Source: Roseibacterium beibuensis (GTDB lineage: Bacteria > Pseudomonadota > Alphaproteobacteria > Rhodobacterales > Rhodobacteraceae). Taken from it: a stretch of DNA of 64,000 bases. The DNA is taken from positions 124,001 through 188,000 of the forward strand of contig NZ_BAABHW010000003.1 in assembly GCF_039542305.1 (NCBI RefSeq), written 5' to 3'. Of the stretch, positions 8,302 through 16,391 are shown in pieces (within the stretch, counting starts at the first letter, position 1; the number at the start of each line of letters is the position of its first letter). The translations under genes and the position numbers were made by a program. The notes under the pieces are model-generated. The model did not search any database and was not told the DNA's origin. It saw nothing but the letters and a program-made list of their open reading frames with translations.

Positions 8302-8901
8302 ATGCGGAGACCGATGATTATGCGTAGTTTTTTATCAATCTCTTTCCTTCTTGCGACTTTGGTCACCCTCCCCGCCGCCGCGTTTGCCTACGATGACTTA
8401 CCCTTCTGCGACGAAGGTACGATCGGCGTCGAATGCATCGAGACCTTCTCGGAGGCCGGCCCATGGGAGATCGTCGAGGTCGTTCCGCCGGTAGGCAGCC
8501 AGAACGCCTTGGTCATGTCGTCGCCATCCTTCCAGGATCTGCCCGGCATCTTCGCACGCTCTGCGCCGGCCGAACTGGTCCTGTCCTGTCTTGAGAACAC
8601 GACCCAGTTCGAAGTGAGATTCGGCGAAAATTTCATGTCCGATGTCGGCGACTACGGCACGCTGATTTACAAGGTCGATGACCAAGCGCCGGTATCGCTC
8701 GAGGCCGACGTATCCGCGAACAACCGTGCGCTTGGTCTTTTCACCGGGGCCGAGGCCATCCCGCTGATCCGCGGCCTGTTCGAACATGAAAGGCTGTTGG
8801 TCAGCGCCACATCCTTCACCGGAAGAACCCTCAATGCGAGCTTCTCCATCGAAGGCCTCGAGACGGCGATCGAGCCGCTTAGGACACTCTGCAACTGGTA
8901 G
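8302..8901 (+). CDS. Secreted VasI/TagO-like domain protein
   Basis: A 199-residue protein with a signal peptide (RSFLSISFLLATLVTLPAAAFA) and a mature part resembling the VasI/TagO family of type VI secretion-associated proteins. Family-like features are LVLSCLENTTQFEVRFGENF, the paired strand LIYKVDDQAPVSLEA, ALGLFTGAEAIPLIRGLF, and the end GLETAIEPLRTLCNW. Two Cys (SCLEN and TLCNW) probably form a disulfide. No type VI secretion gene lies in the window, so the role here is unknown; in context it may act in the periplasm on envelope or polysaccharide. In-frame ATGs at 8314 and 8320 are alternative starts; the last has GGAG about 10 bases upstream. Confidence 0.7.
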   Translation: MRRPMIMRSFLSISFLLATLVTLPAAAFAYDDLPFCDEGTIGVECIETFSEAGPWEIVEVVPPVGSQNALVMSSPSFQDLPGIFARSAPAELVLSCLENTTQFEVRFGENFMSDVGDYGTLIYKVDDQAPVSLEADVSANNRALGLFTGAEAIPLIRGLFEHERLLVSATSFTGRTLNASFSIEGLETAIEPLRTLCNW

Positions 8902-8986
8902 ATTTCACCCCCTGAACAAGGCATCGCTTTTCGTGGATCGGTTTGACCACGGGGCAACCGGACTTGGAAATCGGTAGGAGGATTTC

Positions 8987-10291
8987 ATGAAGATCACCAT
9001 GATCGGCACGGGCTACGTTGGGCTCGTTTCTGGTGTTTGTTTTTCGGATTTCGGGCATGACGTGATCTGCGTCGACAAGGATCCGCGCAAGATCGAGATG
9101 CTGAATGCGGGCCAGGTCCCGATCTTCGAGCCGGGTCTGGACGCCTTGATGGAGAAGAACGTCGAGGCCGGGCGCCTCTCCTTCACCACCGATCTGGCCA
9201 CTGCCGTGGACGGGGCCGATGCCGTGTTCATCGCCGTGGGCACGCCTACGCGGCGCGGGGATGGCCATGCCGACCTGAGCTACGTGATGGCTGCCGCCGA
9301 AGAGGTCGCCAAGGCCCTGACCGGCTATGCGGTGATCGTGACGAAGTCGACCGTTCCCGTCGGCACGAACCGCAAGGTCAAGCAAGTCGTCGCCAAGGCC
9401 AACCCCGCGGCAGAATTCGACGTCGCCTCGAACCCCGAATTCCTCCGCGAAGGGGCGGCCATCGACGACTTCATGCGCCCTGACCGTGTCGTGGTCGGGG
9501 TGCAGAGCGACCGCGCCAGCGAGGTCATGGCCGAGATCTACCGCCCGCTGTTCCTGCGTGAATTCCCGATCATCACGACCGACCTCGAATCCGCAGAGAT
9601 GATCAAATACGCCGCCAATGCCTTCCTCGCGACGAAGATCACCTTCATCAACGAAATCGCCGCCCTGTGCGAACGTGTCGGCGCGGACGTCAAGGAAGTG
9701 TCCAAGGGCATGGGCCTCGACAATCGGATCGGCAACAAGTTCCTCCATGCCGGGCCGGGCTATGGCGGGTCGTGTTTCCCCAAGGACACCAGCGCACTGG
9801 CCCGGATCGGGCAGGATCATTCCGTTCCGATGCAGATCACCGAGACGGTCATTCGTGTGAACGAGGACGTGAAGCACCGGATGATCGAGAAGCTGCGCGA
9901 CCTGTGTGACGGGTCGTTCAACGGCAAGACGATTGCGATCTTGGGCGTCACCTTCAAACCCAACACCGACGACATGCGCGAAGCCCCCAGCCTGACGATT
10001 GTGCCGTCCCTGGTTGGCGGCGGGGCCAAGGTTCGTGTGGTAGATCCCCAGGGTCAGCGCGAAGGCGAAGACCTGCTTCCCGGTGTGCAGTGGATGGACG
10101 ACCCCTACAAGGCGGTGAACAAGGCCGATGTCGTGGTCCTGCTGACCGAGTGGAACGAGTTCCGCGCCCTCGATCTTAAGAAGATGGCCAAGAAGATGAC
10201 CACCGCCCGCATGGCGGACCTGAGAAACATCTATTCCCCGCGCGACGCCAAGCGCGCCGGGTTCGAAGCCTATGTGGGCGTCGGAAGATAA
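8987..10291 (+). CDS. ugd: UDP-glucose 6-dehydrogenase
   Basis: A 434-residue enzyme oxidising UDP-glucose to UDP-glucuronate with two NAD+. The N-terminal Rossmann loop is GTGYVGL (residues 7-13). The catalytic Cys263 sits in GPGYGGSCFPKDT, and the C-terminal UDP-binding domain contains GVTFKPNTDDMREAPS. A strong ribosome site (AGGAGG) lies 6 bases before the ATG. UDP-glucuronate supplies acidic sugars, which fits the polysaccharide genes upstream. A 10-bp GC-rich hairpin follows the stop. Confidence 0.96.
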   Translation: MKITMIGTGYVGLVSGVCFSDFGHDVICVDKDPRKIEMLNAGQVPIFEPGLDALMEKNVEAGRLSFTTDLATAVDGADAVFIAVGTPTRRGDGHADLSYVMAAAEEVAKALTGYAVIVTKSTVPVGTNRKVKQVVAKANPAAEFDVASNPEFLREGAAIDDFMRPDRVVVGVQSDRASEVMAEIYRPLFLREFPIITTDLESAEMIKYAANAFLATKITFINEIAALCERVGADVKEVSKGMGLDNRIGNKFLHAGPGYGGSCFPKDTSALARIGQDHSVPMQITETVIRVNEDVKHRMIEKLRDLCDGSFNGKTIAILGVTFKPNTDDMREAPSLTIVPSLVGGGAKVRVVDPQGQREGEDLLPGVQWMDDPYKAVNKADVVVLLTEWNEFRALDLKKMAKKMTTARMADLRNIYSPRDAKRAGFEAYVGVGR

Positions 10292-10326
10292 CGTTCCGTA
10301 ACCAAACGAAAAATTGAACGTGTAAT

Positions 10327-10359
10327 CACGGCCGCGCGACTGATTTACACGCGGCCGTG
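10327..10359. terminator. GC-rich hairpin downstream of ugd
   Basis: Arms CACGGCCGCG and CGCGGCCGTG pair perfectly over 10 bases around a 13-base loop, 35 bases after the ugd stop. There is no T-run, so it may act as an mRNA-stabilising 3' structure or a factor-dependent terminator rather than a classic intrinsic one. Confidence 0.55.
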
Positions 10360-10541
10360 TGCTTGGTGCACGGGCTCGCCCAATATGTTCATTTTTGCAC
10401 CAAAATAACGAATGGTTCGTTCTGGCGTGTGTTGAAACAGGGTCGGGAAGCCATCAATTCATCTCCACCGACGGACGATACCGTCACCAACGTGAGAAAC
10501 GCGGTCTTGATCGACGAGGCCCGTTGCAAAGGAGATTGAAA

Positions 10542-10868
10542 ATGAAACGCACCGTCATCGCTACCGCCATCGCCGCCGCCGTCGCCGCTCCGGCCTTCGC
10601 GCAAGACCAAAGCGAAGCTCTCTCGACCGCCATCGAGATCTACAACGAAAGCGTGGACACCAACGCCGAGCGCATCAACAACGTTCAACTTGGCACGCAG
10701 GTCAAGATTGGCGAAAACAGTGCACTTGCTACCGCCGTTGAAATCGCGAACAGCAGCGCGGACACGCCCTCTGACCGTATCAGCACCGACACTGTTACGG
10801 TGTTCCCGAGCGAACCCGCCTATGCAGCCGACACGATCGCTCGCATCCGCGCCGAAGCCGACAACTAA
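10542..10868 (+). CDS. Small secreted protein with an internal duplication, unknown function
   Basis: A 108-residue protein with a clear Sec signal peptide (MKRTVIATAIAAAVAAPAFA, cleavage before Q21) and a good ribosome site (AAGGAGATTG). The mature part has two related segments. SEALSTAIEIYNESVDTNAERI (split as SEALSTAIEI and YNESVDTNAERI) at about 24-45 resembles SALATAVEIANSSADTPSDR at about 60-79. Both have the pattern S-A-L-[SA]-TA-[IV]-EI followed by S-x-DT and a closing R-I. No cysteine is present. No family recognised; possibly a periplasmic or exported helical protein. A strong terminator follows. Confidence 0.75.
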   Translation: MKRTVIATAIAAAVAAPAFAQDQSEALSTAIEIYNESVDTNAERINNVQLGTQVKIGENSALATAVEIANSSADTPSDRISTDTVTVFPSEPAYAADTIARIRAEADN

Positions 10869-10896
10869 ATCCGTGGTGCTAATCTAACGCTTCCGC

Positions 10897-10933
10897 AAAC
10901 GCCTCGCCTGTCTTTCAGGCGGGGCGTTTTGTC
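10897..10933 (+). terminator. Rho-independent terminator
   Basis: Arms AAACGCCTCGCCTG and CAGGCGGGGCGTTT pair over 14 bases with one wobble around a short loop and run into TTTT. It ends the small secreted protein gene and may also end kdsD from the other side. Confidence 0.85.
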
Positions 10934-10955
10934 TGCCGCAGCCAAGGCCATGTCT

Positions 10956-11921
10956 TCAAAGCAATCCGGCGCGCAGGCAGTCGTGGAGGTGGAGGATACC
11001 GAGGGGGCGCCTGTCGGAATCGACAACGAAAAGGGCCGTGATCTTGTTTTCCGACATCATGGCCAAGGCTTCGGAGGCAAGCATATCAGGCCCGATGCAG
11101 CGCGGGTTGTGCGTTGCGACCTCACCGGCGGACCGATCCATGAGATTGGCGATGTTGCGCCGAAGGTCACCGTCCGAAATGACACCGACCAGTTTTTCGG
11201 ACTCGGTCACGCCAGCAATCCCGAAGCCCTTCTCGCTCATCACCACCAGCGTTTCGGCCATGGACTCGGTCTCCGGAACAAGCGGCAGACGTTCGGTCCC
11301 GTGCATCAACTGCGAAACCTTCGCCAATTGCGCGCCCAGCTTTCCGCCGGGATGAAAGGTATGGAATTGCTCGGCAAGAAAACCGCGGCGCTCCATAACG
11401 GCAACGGCCAGAGCATCGCCAAGGGCCAGCGTCAGGGTGGTCGATGTGGTGGGCGCCATGCCGAGGCTGCAAGCTTCGGGCTCGGGCGGCAAAAGCAATT
11501 TGAAATCCGCTGCCTGCATGAGCGTGGACCCGGACCGGCCTGAAATCGCGATCAGCGGGATGGAAAAGCGGGTGACATGGGCCACGATATCCCGCAGCTC
11601 CGAGGTTTCGCCCGAATTCGAGATGAGGATCGCCAGATCCCCCGGTGTGACCATTCCCAGATCGCCGTGGCTGGCCTCGGCGGGGTGGACGAAGGCAGAT
11701 GGTGTGCCCGTTGACGCGAAGGTCGAGCTGATTTTCCGGGCGATGTGACCGGATTTCCCAATACCCGATAGGATGACGCGCCCCTTCGTATCGAGCACGG
11801 CCTGCACCGCATCGGCGAAATCTTCTGGAAGGCTCTCGGCCATCGCGGTGACGGCGCGACCCTCGGTCTGCAAAACGCGCCGAGCGGTGGCGCGGATCAT
11901 GTCGGAGACATCCTGTTTCAT
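10956..11921 (-). CDS. kdsD: KpsF/GutQ family D-arabinose 5-phosphate isomerase
   Basis: A 321-residue enzyme interconverting D-ribulose 5-phosphate and D-arabinose 5-phosphate, the first step to Kdo. An N-terminal SIS domain (about 40-170) includes GRVILSGIGKSGHIARKISS, TPSAFVHPAEASHGDLG and ISNSGETSELRD. Two CBS domains fill about 205-320 (the last reads LASEALAMMSENKITALFVVD, split here by family convention). The start at MKQDVSDM matches the family; the longer frame would add a Cys/Ser-rich leader. It diverges from the Nudix gene and fits the LPS/capsule context. Confidence 0.92.
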   Translation of the reverse strand: MKQDVSDMIRATARRVLQTEGRAVTAMAESLPEDFADAVQAVLDTKGRVILSGIGKSGHIARKISSTFASTGTPSAFVHPAEASHGDLGMVTPGDLAILISNSGETSELRDIVAHVTRFSIPLIAISGRSGSTLMQAADFKLLLPPEPEACSLGMAPTTSTTLTLALGDALAVAVMERRGFLAEQFHTFHPGGKLGAQLAKVSQLMHGTERLPLVPETESMAETLVVMSEKGFGIAGVTESEKLVGVISDGDLRRNIANLMDRSAGEVATHNPRCIGPDMLASEALAMMSENKITALFVVDSDRRPLGILHLHDCLRAGLL

Positions 11922-12018
11922 GGGCGTCCCATAGCCCAAGCGAACAGGCTTGGCGAGGGTGGTACTTTCGCTGATGCGTCCGGGCTGGCAAGAAGACGCA
12001 TGACACAGGAGGACCCCC

Positions 12019-12474
12019 ATGAACCGTCGATTCGGACCTGTCCCTGACCGGGCGATCCGCTTTGCGCCGCGCCCTGGTGTTTATGCCATCATTGATGCCG
12101 GCGACGGACTTCTGGCCACGTTCCAGGAAGAACCGCGCGCGGAATTGCAATTGCCCGGCGGTGGGATCGATCCTGGCGAGGCGCCCTTGGTCGCTCTTGC
12201 ACGGGAAGTGCGTGAAGAAACCGGGTATTCCATTGCCGCACCGCGTCGGTTGGGGATGTTCCACCGGTACACTTTCATGCCGGAATACGGCTACCACGCG
12301 CACAAGCAGTGCCATGTCTATGTCGCCCGACTGGGGCGTAGGCATTCGCCGCCGACCGAACCCGGGCACAGCGCGGTGTTCCTGCCGTGGACTGTCGCCC
12401 TGTCCGAACTGGACGTTTCCGGCGATCGGTATTTCGTAGCGCAATGGCTGCAAATCCGTGGTCAACGCCGCTAG
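12019..12474 (+). CDS. Nudix hydrolase
   Basis: A 151-residue protein with a complete Nudix box at about 48-70: GGGIDPGEAPLVALAREVRE followed by ETGYSI. This fits GX5EX7REUXEEXGU, where the Glu residues bind catalytic Mg2+. Such enzymes cleave nucleoside diphosphates linked to another group; the substrate is not evident. An ideal AGGAGG lies 6 bases before the ATG. The last 4 bases overlap the convergent REC-PP2C gene. Confidence 0.9.
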   Translation: MNRRFGPVPDRAIRFAPRPGVYAIIDAGDGLLATFQEEPRAELQLPGGGIDPGEAPLVALAREVREETGYSIAAPRRLGMFHRYTFMPEYGYHAHKQCHVYVARLGRRHSPPTEPGHSAVFLPWTVALSELDVSGDRYFVAQWLQIRGQRR

Positions 12475-13760
12475 GTCGGCGGACCGTGATAGTCGAGCAC
12501 GAGCGCAGAGGCGTCATCCTCGAACCCGGGCGCCGTGGCAAAGGCCCGCAGATCCGATTTGAGACGTTCCAGGAATTCCGCGCCTGTTGCCCTGTGGTAC
12601 TTGCGGCTCAGCTCGATAAGCCCCTCTTCGCCCAGCATGGTCCCATCGGGCGCGCTGCATTCGGTCAGGCCATCGGTGTAGAATATCAGCCGATCGCCCG
12701 GCATCAGGCGCGCGCGATAGACCTGATAGGTTGCGTCTTGCACCAGACCGATCGGCAGACCGCCTTTGCCCAATGTCTCGACGCTGCCGTCGGTGCGCAT
12801 GAGGATCGGGTGGGGATGACCGGCCTGCACGAAACTGAACTGCCCGGTCATCACATCCAGCATCCCCAGAACCAGCGTGAGATAGCGATCGCCGGTCAGT
12901 TCCTCGAGCATCAGCGCGTTGAGACGCGTTGCAACGAAATCCGGTGGAAGGGCGCGAAACACGCCGCCGCCCAAGCCGGACAACGCGATATTCTGCTCGG
13001 GGGCCCGCCCCGAGAGCATACCGGCAACCCGTGCCCCGATCATCGCGGAGGCCACGCCGTGACCGGACACGTCGATGCTGTGGACACCGATCATGCCACG
13101 AGATGCCTCGAACCAACCAACCATGTCGCCGCCGACATGGCCTGACGACTCCAGCCAAAGCGACAAGTCCACACCCGGCAAGCTTCGCGTCGCGTCCGGC
13201 AGAAAAGAAAGCTGCAAGCGGCGCGCTTCCTCGAGGTCGACATCGATGGCGTCGTAGAGCGTCCGAATCTCGGACAAGGCGCGGCCGAGTTGATGGTTCT
13301 TGTCCACAAGGGCGCGCTGCATCGCGACGATTCTCGCACCGGCATTCAGACGCGCGCGCAATTCGGAAGGGTGGAGAGGTTTGCTGAGGAAATCATCGGC
13401 GCCCGCGGCCAAACCCTCGGCCAAGGCATCCTCGGCCGATTTCGACGTCAGCAGGATGACATAGGCATAGCCCTCGCGCCCGGAAGCCCGCAGGCGGCGG
13501 CAAAATTCCGGACCCGTCATGCCAGGCATCATCCAGTCGCAAATGACCAATCCGACGCGCGCGTCGCGGGCAAGCTCCAACGCCTCGGCCGGATCGCCCG
13601 ATGACCAAGGCTCCATGCCCCACCGCCTCAGCAAGGCACAAAGCATTCCCCTTTGCGCGGCGCTGTCGTCCAGAACAAGAATCGTGCCGCCTACCCCGTC
13701 CGCCAGGGGCGGGACGGGAAAGGCATTGGCATAGGTCCGGTCCGAAGTCTCGGGATACAT
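12471..13760 (-). CDS. Response regulator with PP2C-type (SpoIIE/RsbU) phosphatase output
   Basis: A 429-residue two-domain regulator. The receiver (about 26-140) has the acidic pair DD31-32, phosphoacceptor Asp75 in VICDWMMPG and Lys107 in LLTSK. A helical linker (LSEIRTLYDAIDVDLEEARR) leads to a SpoIIE-like Ser/Thr phosphatase domain with metal-binding motifs GGDMVGWFE, DVSGHGVASAM and FYTDGLTE. Proteins of this build dephosphorylate anti-sigma-factor antagonists or other partners in response to phosphorylation. The divergent Hpt gene is a likely phosphodonor. No sensor kinase or STAS protein lies next to it. Confidence 0.92.
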   Translation of the reverse strand: MYPETSDRTYANAFPVPPLADGVGGTILVLDDSAAQRGMLCALLRRWGMEPWSSGDPAEALELARDARVGLVICDWMMPGMTGPEFCRRLRASGREGYAYVILLTSKSAEDALAEGLAAGADDFLSKPLHPSELRARLNAGARIVAMQRALVDKNHQLGRALSEIRTLYDAIDVDLEEARRLQLSFLPDATRSLPGVDLSLWLESSGHVGGDMVGWFEASRGMIGVHSIDVSGHGVASAMIGARVAGMLSGRAPEQNIALSGLGGGVFRALPPDFVATRLNALMLEELTGDRYLTLVLGMLDVMTGQFSFVQAGHPHPILMRTDGSVETLGKGGLPIGLVQDATYQVYRARLMPGDRLIFYTDGLTECSAPDGTMLGEEGLIELSRKYHRATGAEFLERLKSDLRAFATAPGFEDDASALVLDYHGPPT

Positions 13761-13921
13761 CGCACCTCACTCGTGCGCCCGACTGGCAGGCGTAGACCAA
13801 TGCTAGGCCGGGTGATCTTAAGGCCCGGTAAATGCTCGAAATCGAAACATCGCGGCGCCCGCGTTTAAGAGTTCTTCAACCTACGCCTGACACTGTCCCA
13901 AGCGTGGGGAAGGAGATATTG

Positions 13922-14248
13922 ATGAATTTGATAGATTGGGGCCGCCTCGCGACCCTGCGTGAAGATATCGGTCCGGAAAGCTTCGATGACATCGTAATGA
14001 TGTTCGTCACCGAGATGCGAGACACCCTCGATCGTTTTACCCGAGGCTCGGAGACGGCGGCGGATTTCCACTTCCTGAAGGGAAGCGCTGCGAACATGGG
14101 CCTCGTCGCGATGGTCGAGGCCTGCGCCCGCGCCGAGGAAACTTGCAACGCCGGATTCGCAGCGGATATCGAAGACGTCAAAGCCGTCTTTCGTCAATCG
14201 CTGGCAGAACTTGAAACCCGAATGCCGGCACAGATCGAGGCGGCGTAG
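13922..14248 (+). CDS. Histidine phosphotransfer (Hpt) domain protein
   Basis: A 108-residue stand-alone Hpt protein. The motif FHFLKGSAANMG puts the phospho-accepting His at residue 50, followed by the usual helix-favouring LVAMVEACARAEETC. GGAAGGAGAT precedes the ATG at 13922; a longer in-frame start at 13832 is unlikely. It is transcribed away from the REC-PP2C gene over about 160 bases, suggesting that the two form a phosphorelay pair. Confidence 0.9.
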   Translation: MNLIDWGRLATLREDIGPESFDDIVMMFVTEMRDTLDRFTRGSETAADFHFLKGSAANMGLVAMVEACARAEETCNAGFAADIEDVKAVFRQSLAELETRMPAQIEAA

Positions 14249-14253
14249 CCGCT

Positions 14254-15501
14254 TCAAATCAGGAAATCGGCCAGAACCTCGTCATCTGTAACATCGCGGA
14301 AAGCGAATCCGCGGGCGTTTACCCTTTCAAACAAGGCGGGAAAGTTGGTTGCGTCGCCGGTTTCGATGCCAATCAGGACCGAGCCGAAATTGCGGCTGTT
14401 CTTCTTGAGATATTCGAACCGGGTGATGTTGTCGTCGGCTCCAAGAAGGTCGAGGAAATCGCGCAACGCGCCGGGCCGCTGCGGCAGGCGCAGGATGAAG
14501 TATTTCTTCACGCCCTGCCAATTCATGGCGCGTTCCTTGACCTCGGGGAGGCGCTCGAAATCGAAATTGCCGCCCGAGGTCACGCAGACGACCGTCTGCC
14601 CGGCGATCTGGTCGCGCACATCATCCAACACATCGATGGCCAGTGCGCCGGCGGGCTCCAGCACGATCCCTTCGCCGTTCAGCATCTCTTGTATCGTCAC
14701 GCAGATACGGTTCTCGGGCGCCAAAAGGACATCGGCGGGCGCAACCGATTTCAAAACGTCGAACGTGCGGTCCCCGATGCGCGCGACGGCGGCCCCGTCC
14801 ACGAACGTATCGGTGATCGGGATGGTCTGCGGCGCGCCAATGCGCAAGGCTGCCGTCAGGCTTGGTCCTCCCACCGGCTCGACCAGCGTGAACTTCGTCT
14901 GGGCGCCAACCGCGTTGAAATACGAAATCATCCCGGCAGACAGGCCCCCCCCGCCCACAGGCAGGATCAACCGGTCCGGCGCGTCCCCCATGTCGTCCAG
15001 CAATTCAACGGCGACAGATGCCTGCCCCTCGATCACGTCGGGGTCATCGAAGGGCGACAGGAAATGCGCGCCGGTCGACTCGCAATGGGCCTTGGCCGCC
15101 GCCAGCGTGTCGTCGAAGAAATCGCCGACCAACTCGATGGTGACGGCATCCCCGCCGAAACGCCGGGTCTTCATGATCTTCTGCTCGGGCGTCGTCACCG
15201 GCATGAAGATCGTGCCTTCGACCCCGAAATGCGCACAGACAAACGCGACGCCCTGCGCATGGTTGCCCGCGCTGGCACACACGAATTTGCGTTTCTCGGG
15301 CGTCGCGGCCAACACCTTGCGCATGGCGTTGAACGCGCCCCGGATCTTGTAGGATCGGACGGGGCTCAGATCCTCGCGCTTGAGCCAGATATCGGCCCCG
15401 AAACGCTCGCTCAGATGCGCGTTGCGCTGAAGCGGCGTGGGCGGAAACAGGTCGCGCAGGGCCTCGGTGGCGGCGCGGGCGGCATCGGAAAACTGGGTCA
15501 T
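14254..15501 (-). CDS. ilvA: Threonine ammonia-lyase (threonine dehydratase)
   Basis: A 415-residue PLP enzyme converting L-threonine to 2-oxobutanoate for isoleucine synthesis. The cofactor Lys is K52 in SYKIRGAFNAM. The phosphate-binding loop SAGNHAQGVA and the glycine stretch PVGGGGLSAGM are present. Residues from about 325 form an ACT-like regulatory domain (FILRLPQRPGALRDFLDLLG), so feedback control is likely. The start MTQFSDAAR is used because the much longer in-frame extension runs antisense-free through another gene's region in a different frame and has no protein-like sequence. It ends 5 bases from the convergent Hpt gene. Confidence 0.94.
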   Translation of the reverse strand: MTQFSDAARAATEALRDLFPPTPLQRNAHLSERFGADIWLKREDLSPVRSYKIRGAFNAMRKVLAATPEKRKFVCASAGNHAQGVAFVCAHFGVEGTIFMPVTTPEQKIMKTRRFGGDAVTIELVGDFFDDTLAAAKAHCESTGAHFLSPFDDPDVIEGQASVAVELLDDMGDAPDRLILPVGGGGLSAGMISYFNAVGAQTKFTLVEPVGGPSLTAALRIGAPQTIPITDTFVDGAAVARIGDRTFDVLKSVAPADVLLAPENRICVTIQEMLNGEGIVLEPAGALAIDVLDDVRDQIAGQTVVCVTSGGNFDFERLPEVKERAMNWQGVKKYFILRLPQRPGALRDFLDLLGADDNITRFEYLKKNSRNFGSVLIGIETGDATNFPALFERVNARGFAFRDVTDDEVLADFLI

Positions 15502-15539
15502 GACACGGGCGTGCCCCAACGCGGGCGCGCTGTCCAGAC

Positions 15540-16307
15540 TCAGTGTAGCTGACGACCCTCGACGAGGTTGCCGTAAAGCGTTGTCATCAAGGCAAGGTTC
15601 ACGAGAAGTTGCAGCCACGAAATCACGGCCGACACGAGAACGGCCACGATCCCGACCCCGAAGAGAACCAGCACCGCCTGCGACAACAACCCGCCAACGA
15701 GCGCGATTACGATGATCGGCAACAGGATCTGGCCCGAAACAGGCCCCGTCACCTGCCAGCTTTCGCCGATGGACAGCGGTGCGTCGATGGCCGCGGCCGG
15801 CAGGACAAGGCCCACGCGCGTGCCCACCCAGCTGATCCCGATGATCAGACCGATTCCAAGGATCAAACCAACCCCGAAACCGGGCAGGATCATCACGACG
15901 AGGCCAATGATGATCGTCATCGCGATCATAGCCCCCACAAGGATCAGGCCCACCTGCAACGCACGGATGAAATAACGCCCGTTGCTGGAGCCGCGCCACG
16001 ACGGGATGGGGCCGCTCGCATATTCCTCGAGCAAGACGAACCGGTGCCATGCCACCGCCGCCCAGACCCAGGCGACGACGCTCAGGATCGCGCCGATCAG
16101 CACCAGCAGCCAATTGACCTCGGGCATTTGCTGGGCATTCGGGTTGGAGGGGTCGAAACCGGGCCCGCCTGTCATCAGGTCGGTGTTCGTCACGGCCAGA
16201 AAGATCGTGGGGGCCATCGCCAACAGCAGCGTCAACCGCGCAGCCTGCCCGAGATTGCCGAAAACCTGCCGCACTGCGTGGCGCAGCAACTGATACCCAT
16301 AGTCCAT
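15540..16307 (-). CDS. Polytopic membrane protein of unknown function
   Basis: A 255-residue protein with about six hydrophobic segments, for example WLLVLIGAILSVVAWVWAAV, ALQVGLILVGAMIAMTIIIG and ILLPIIVIALVGGLLSQAVL. The WHRFVLLEEY stretch after the second helix resembles a conserved loop of small YciC-like/DUF membrane proteins of Rhodobacterales. The ATG at 16307 has TGGAGGT close upstream and is preferred over the one at 16319. It lies 38 bases upstream of ilvA on the same strand. No function can be assigned. Confidence 0.7.
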   Translation of the reverse strand: MDYGYQLLRHAVRQVFGNLGQAARLTLLLAMAPTIFLAVTNTDLMTGGPGFDPSNPNAQQMPEVNWLLVLIGAILSVVAWVWAAVAWHRFVLLEEYASGPIPSWRGSSNGRYFIRALQVGLILVGAMIAMTIIIGLVVMILPGFGVGLILGIGLIIGISWVGTRVGLVLPAAAIDAPLSIGESWQVTGPVSGQILLPIIVIALVGGLLSQAVLVLFGVGIVAVLVSAVISWLQLLVNLALMTTLYGNLVEGRQLH

Positions 16308-16391
16308 CTCGACCTCCACTCACCTTGCCCCGCCCCTGAAAACCCGGTATCGCCCCGTCGGTCAATGACGAAAGCCTGACGGAGCCCTCCC

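Noticed and set aside
8879..9877. A 332-codon minus-strand frame opposite ugd
   Set aside because: Shadow of ugd; composition is typical of an antisense frame.
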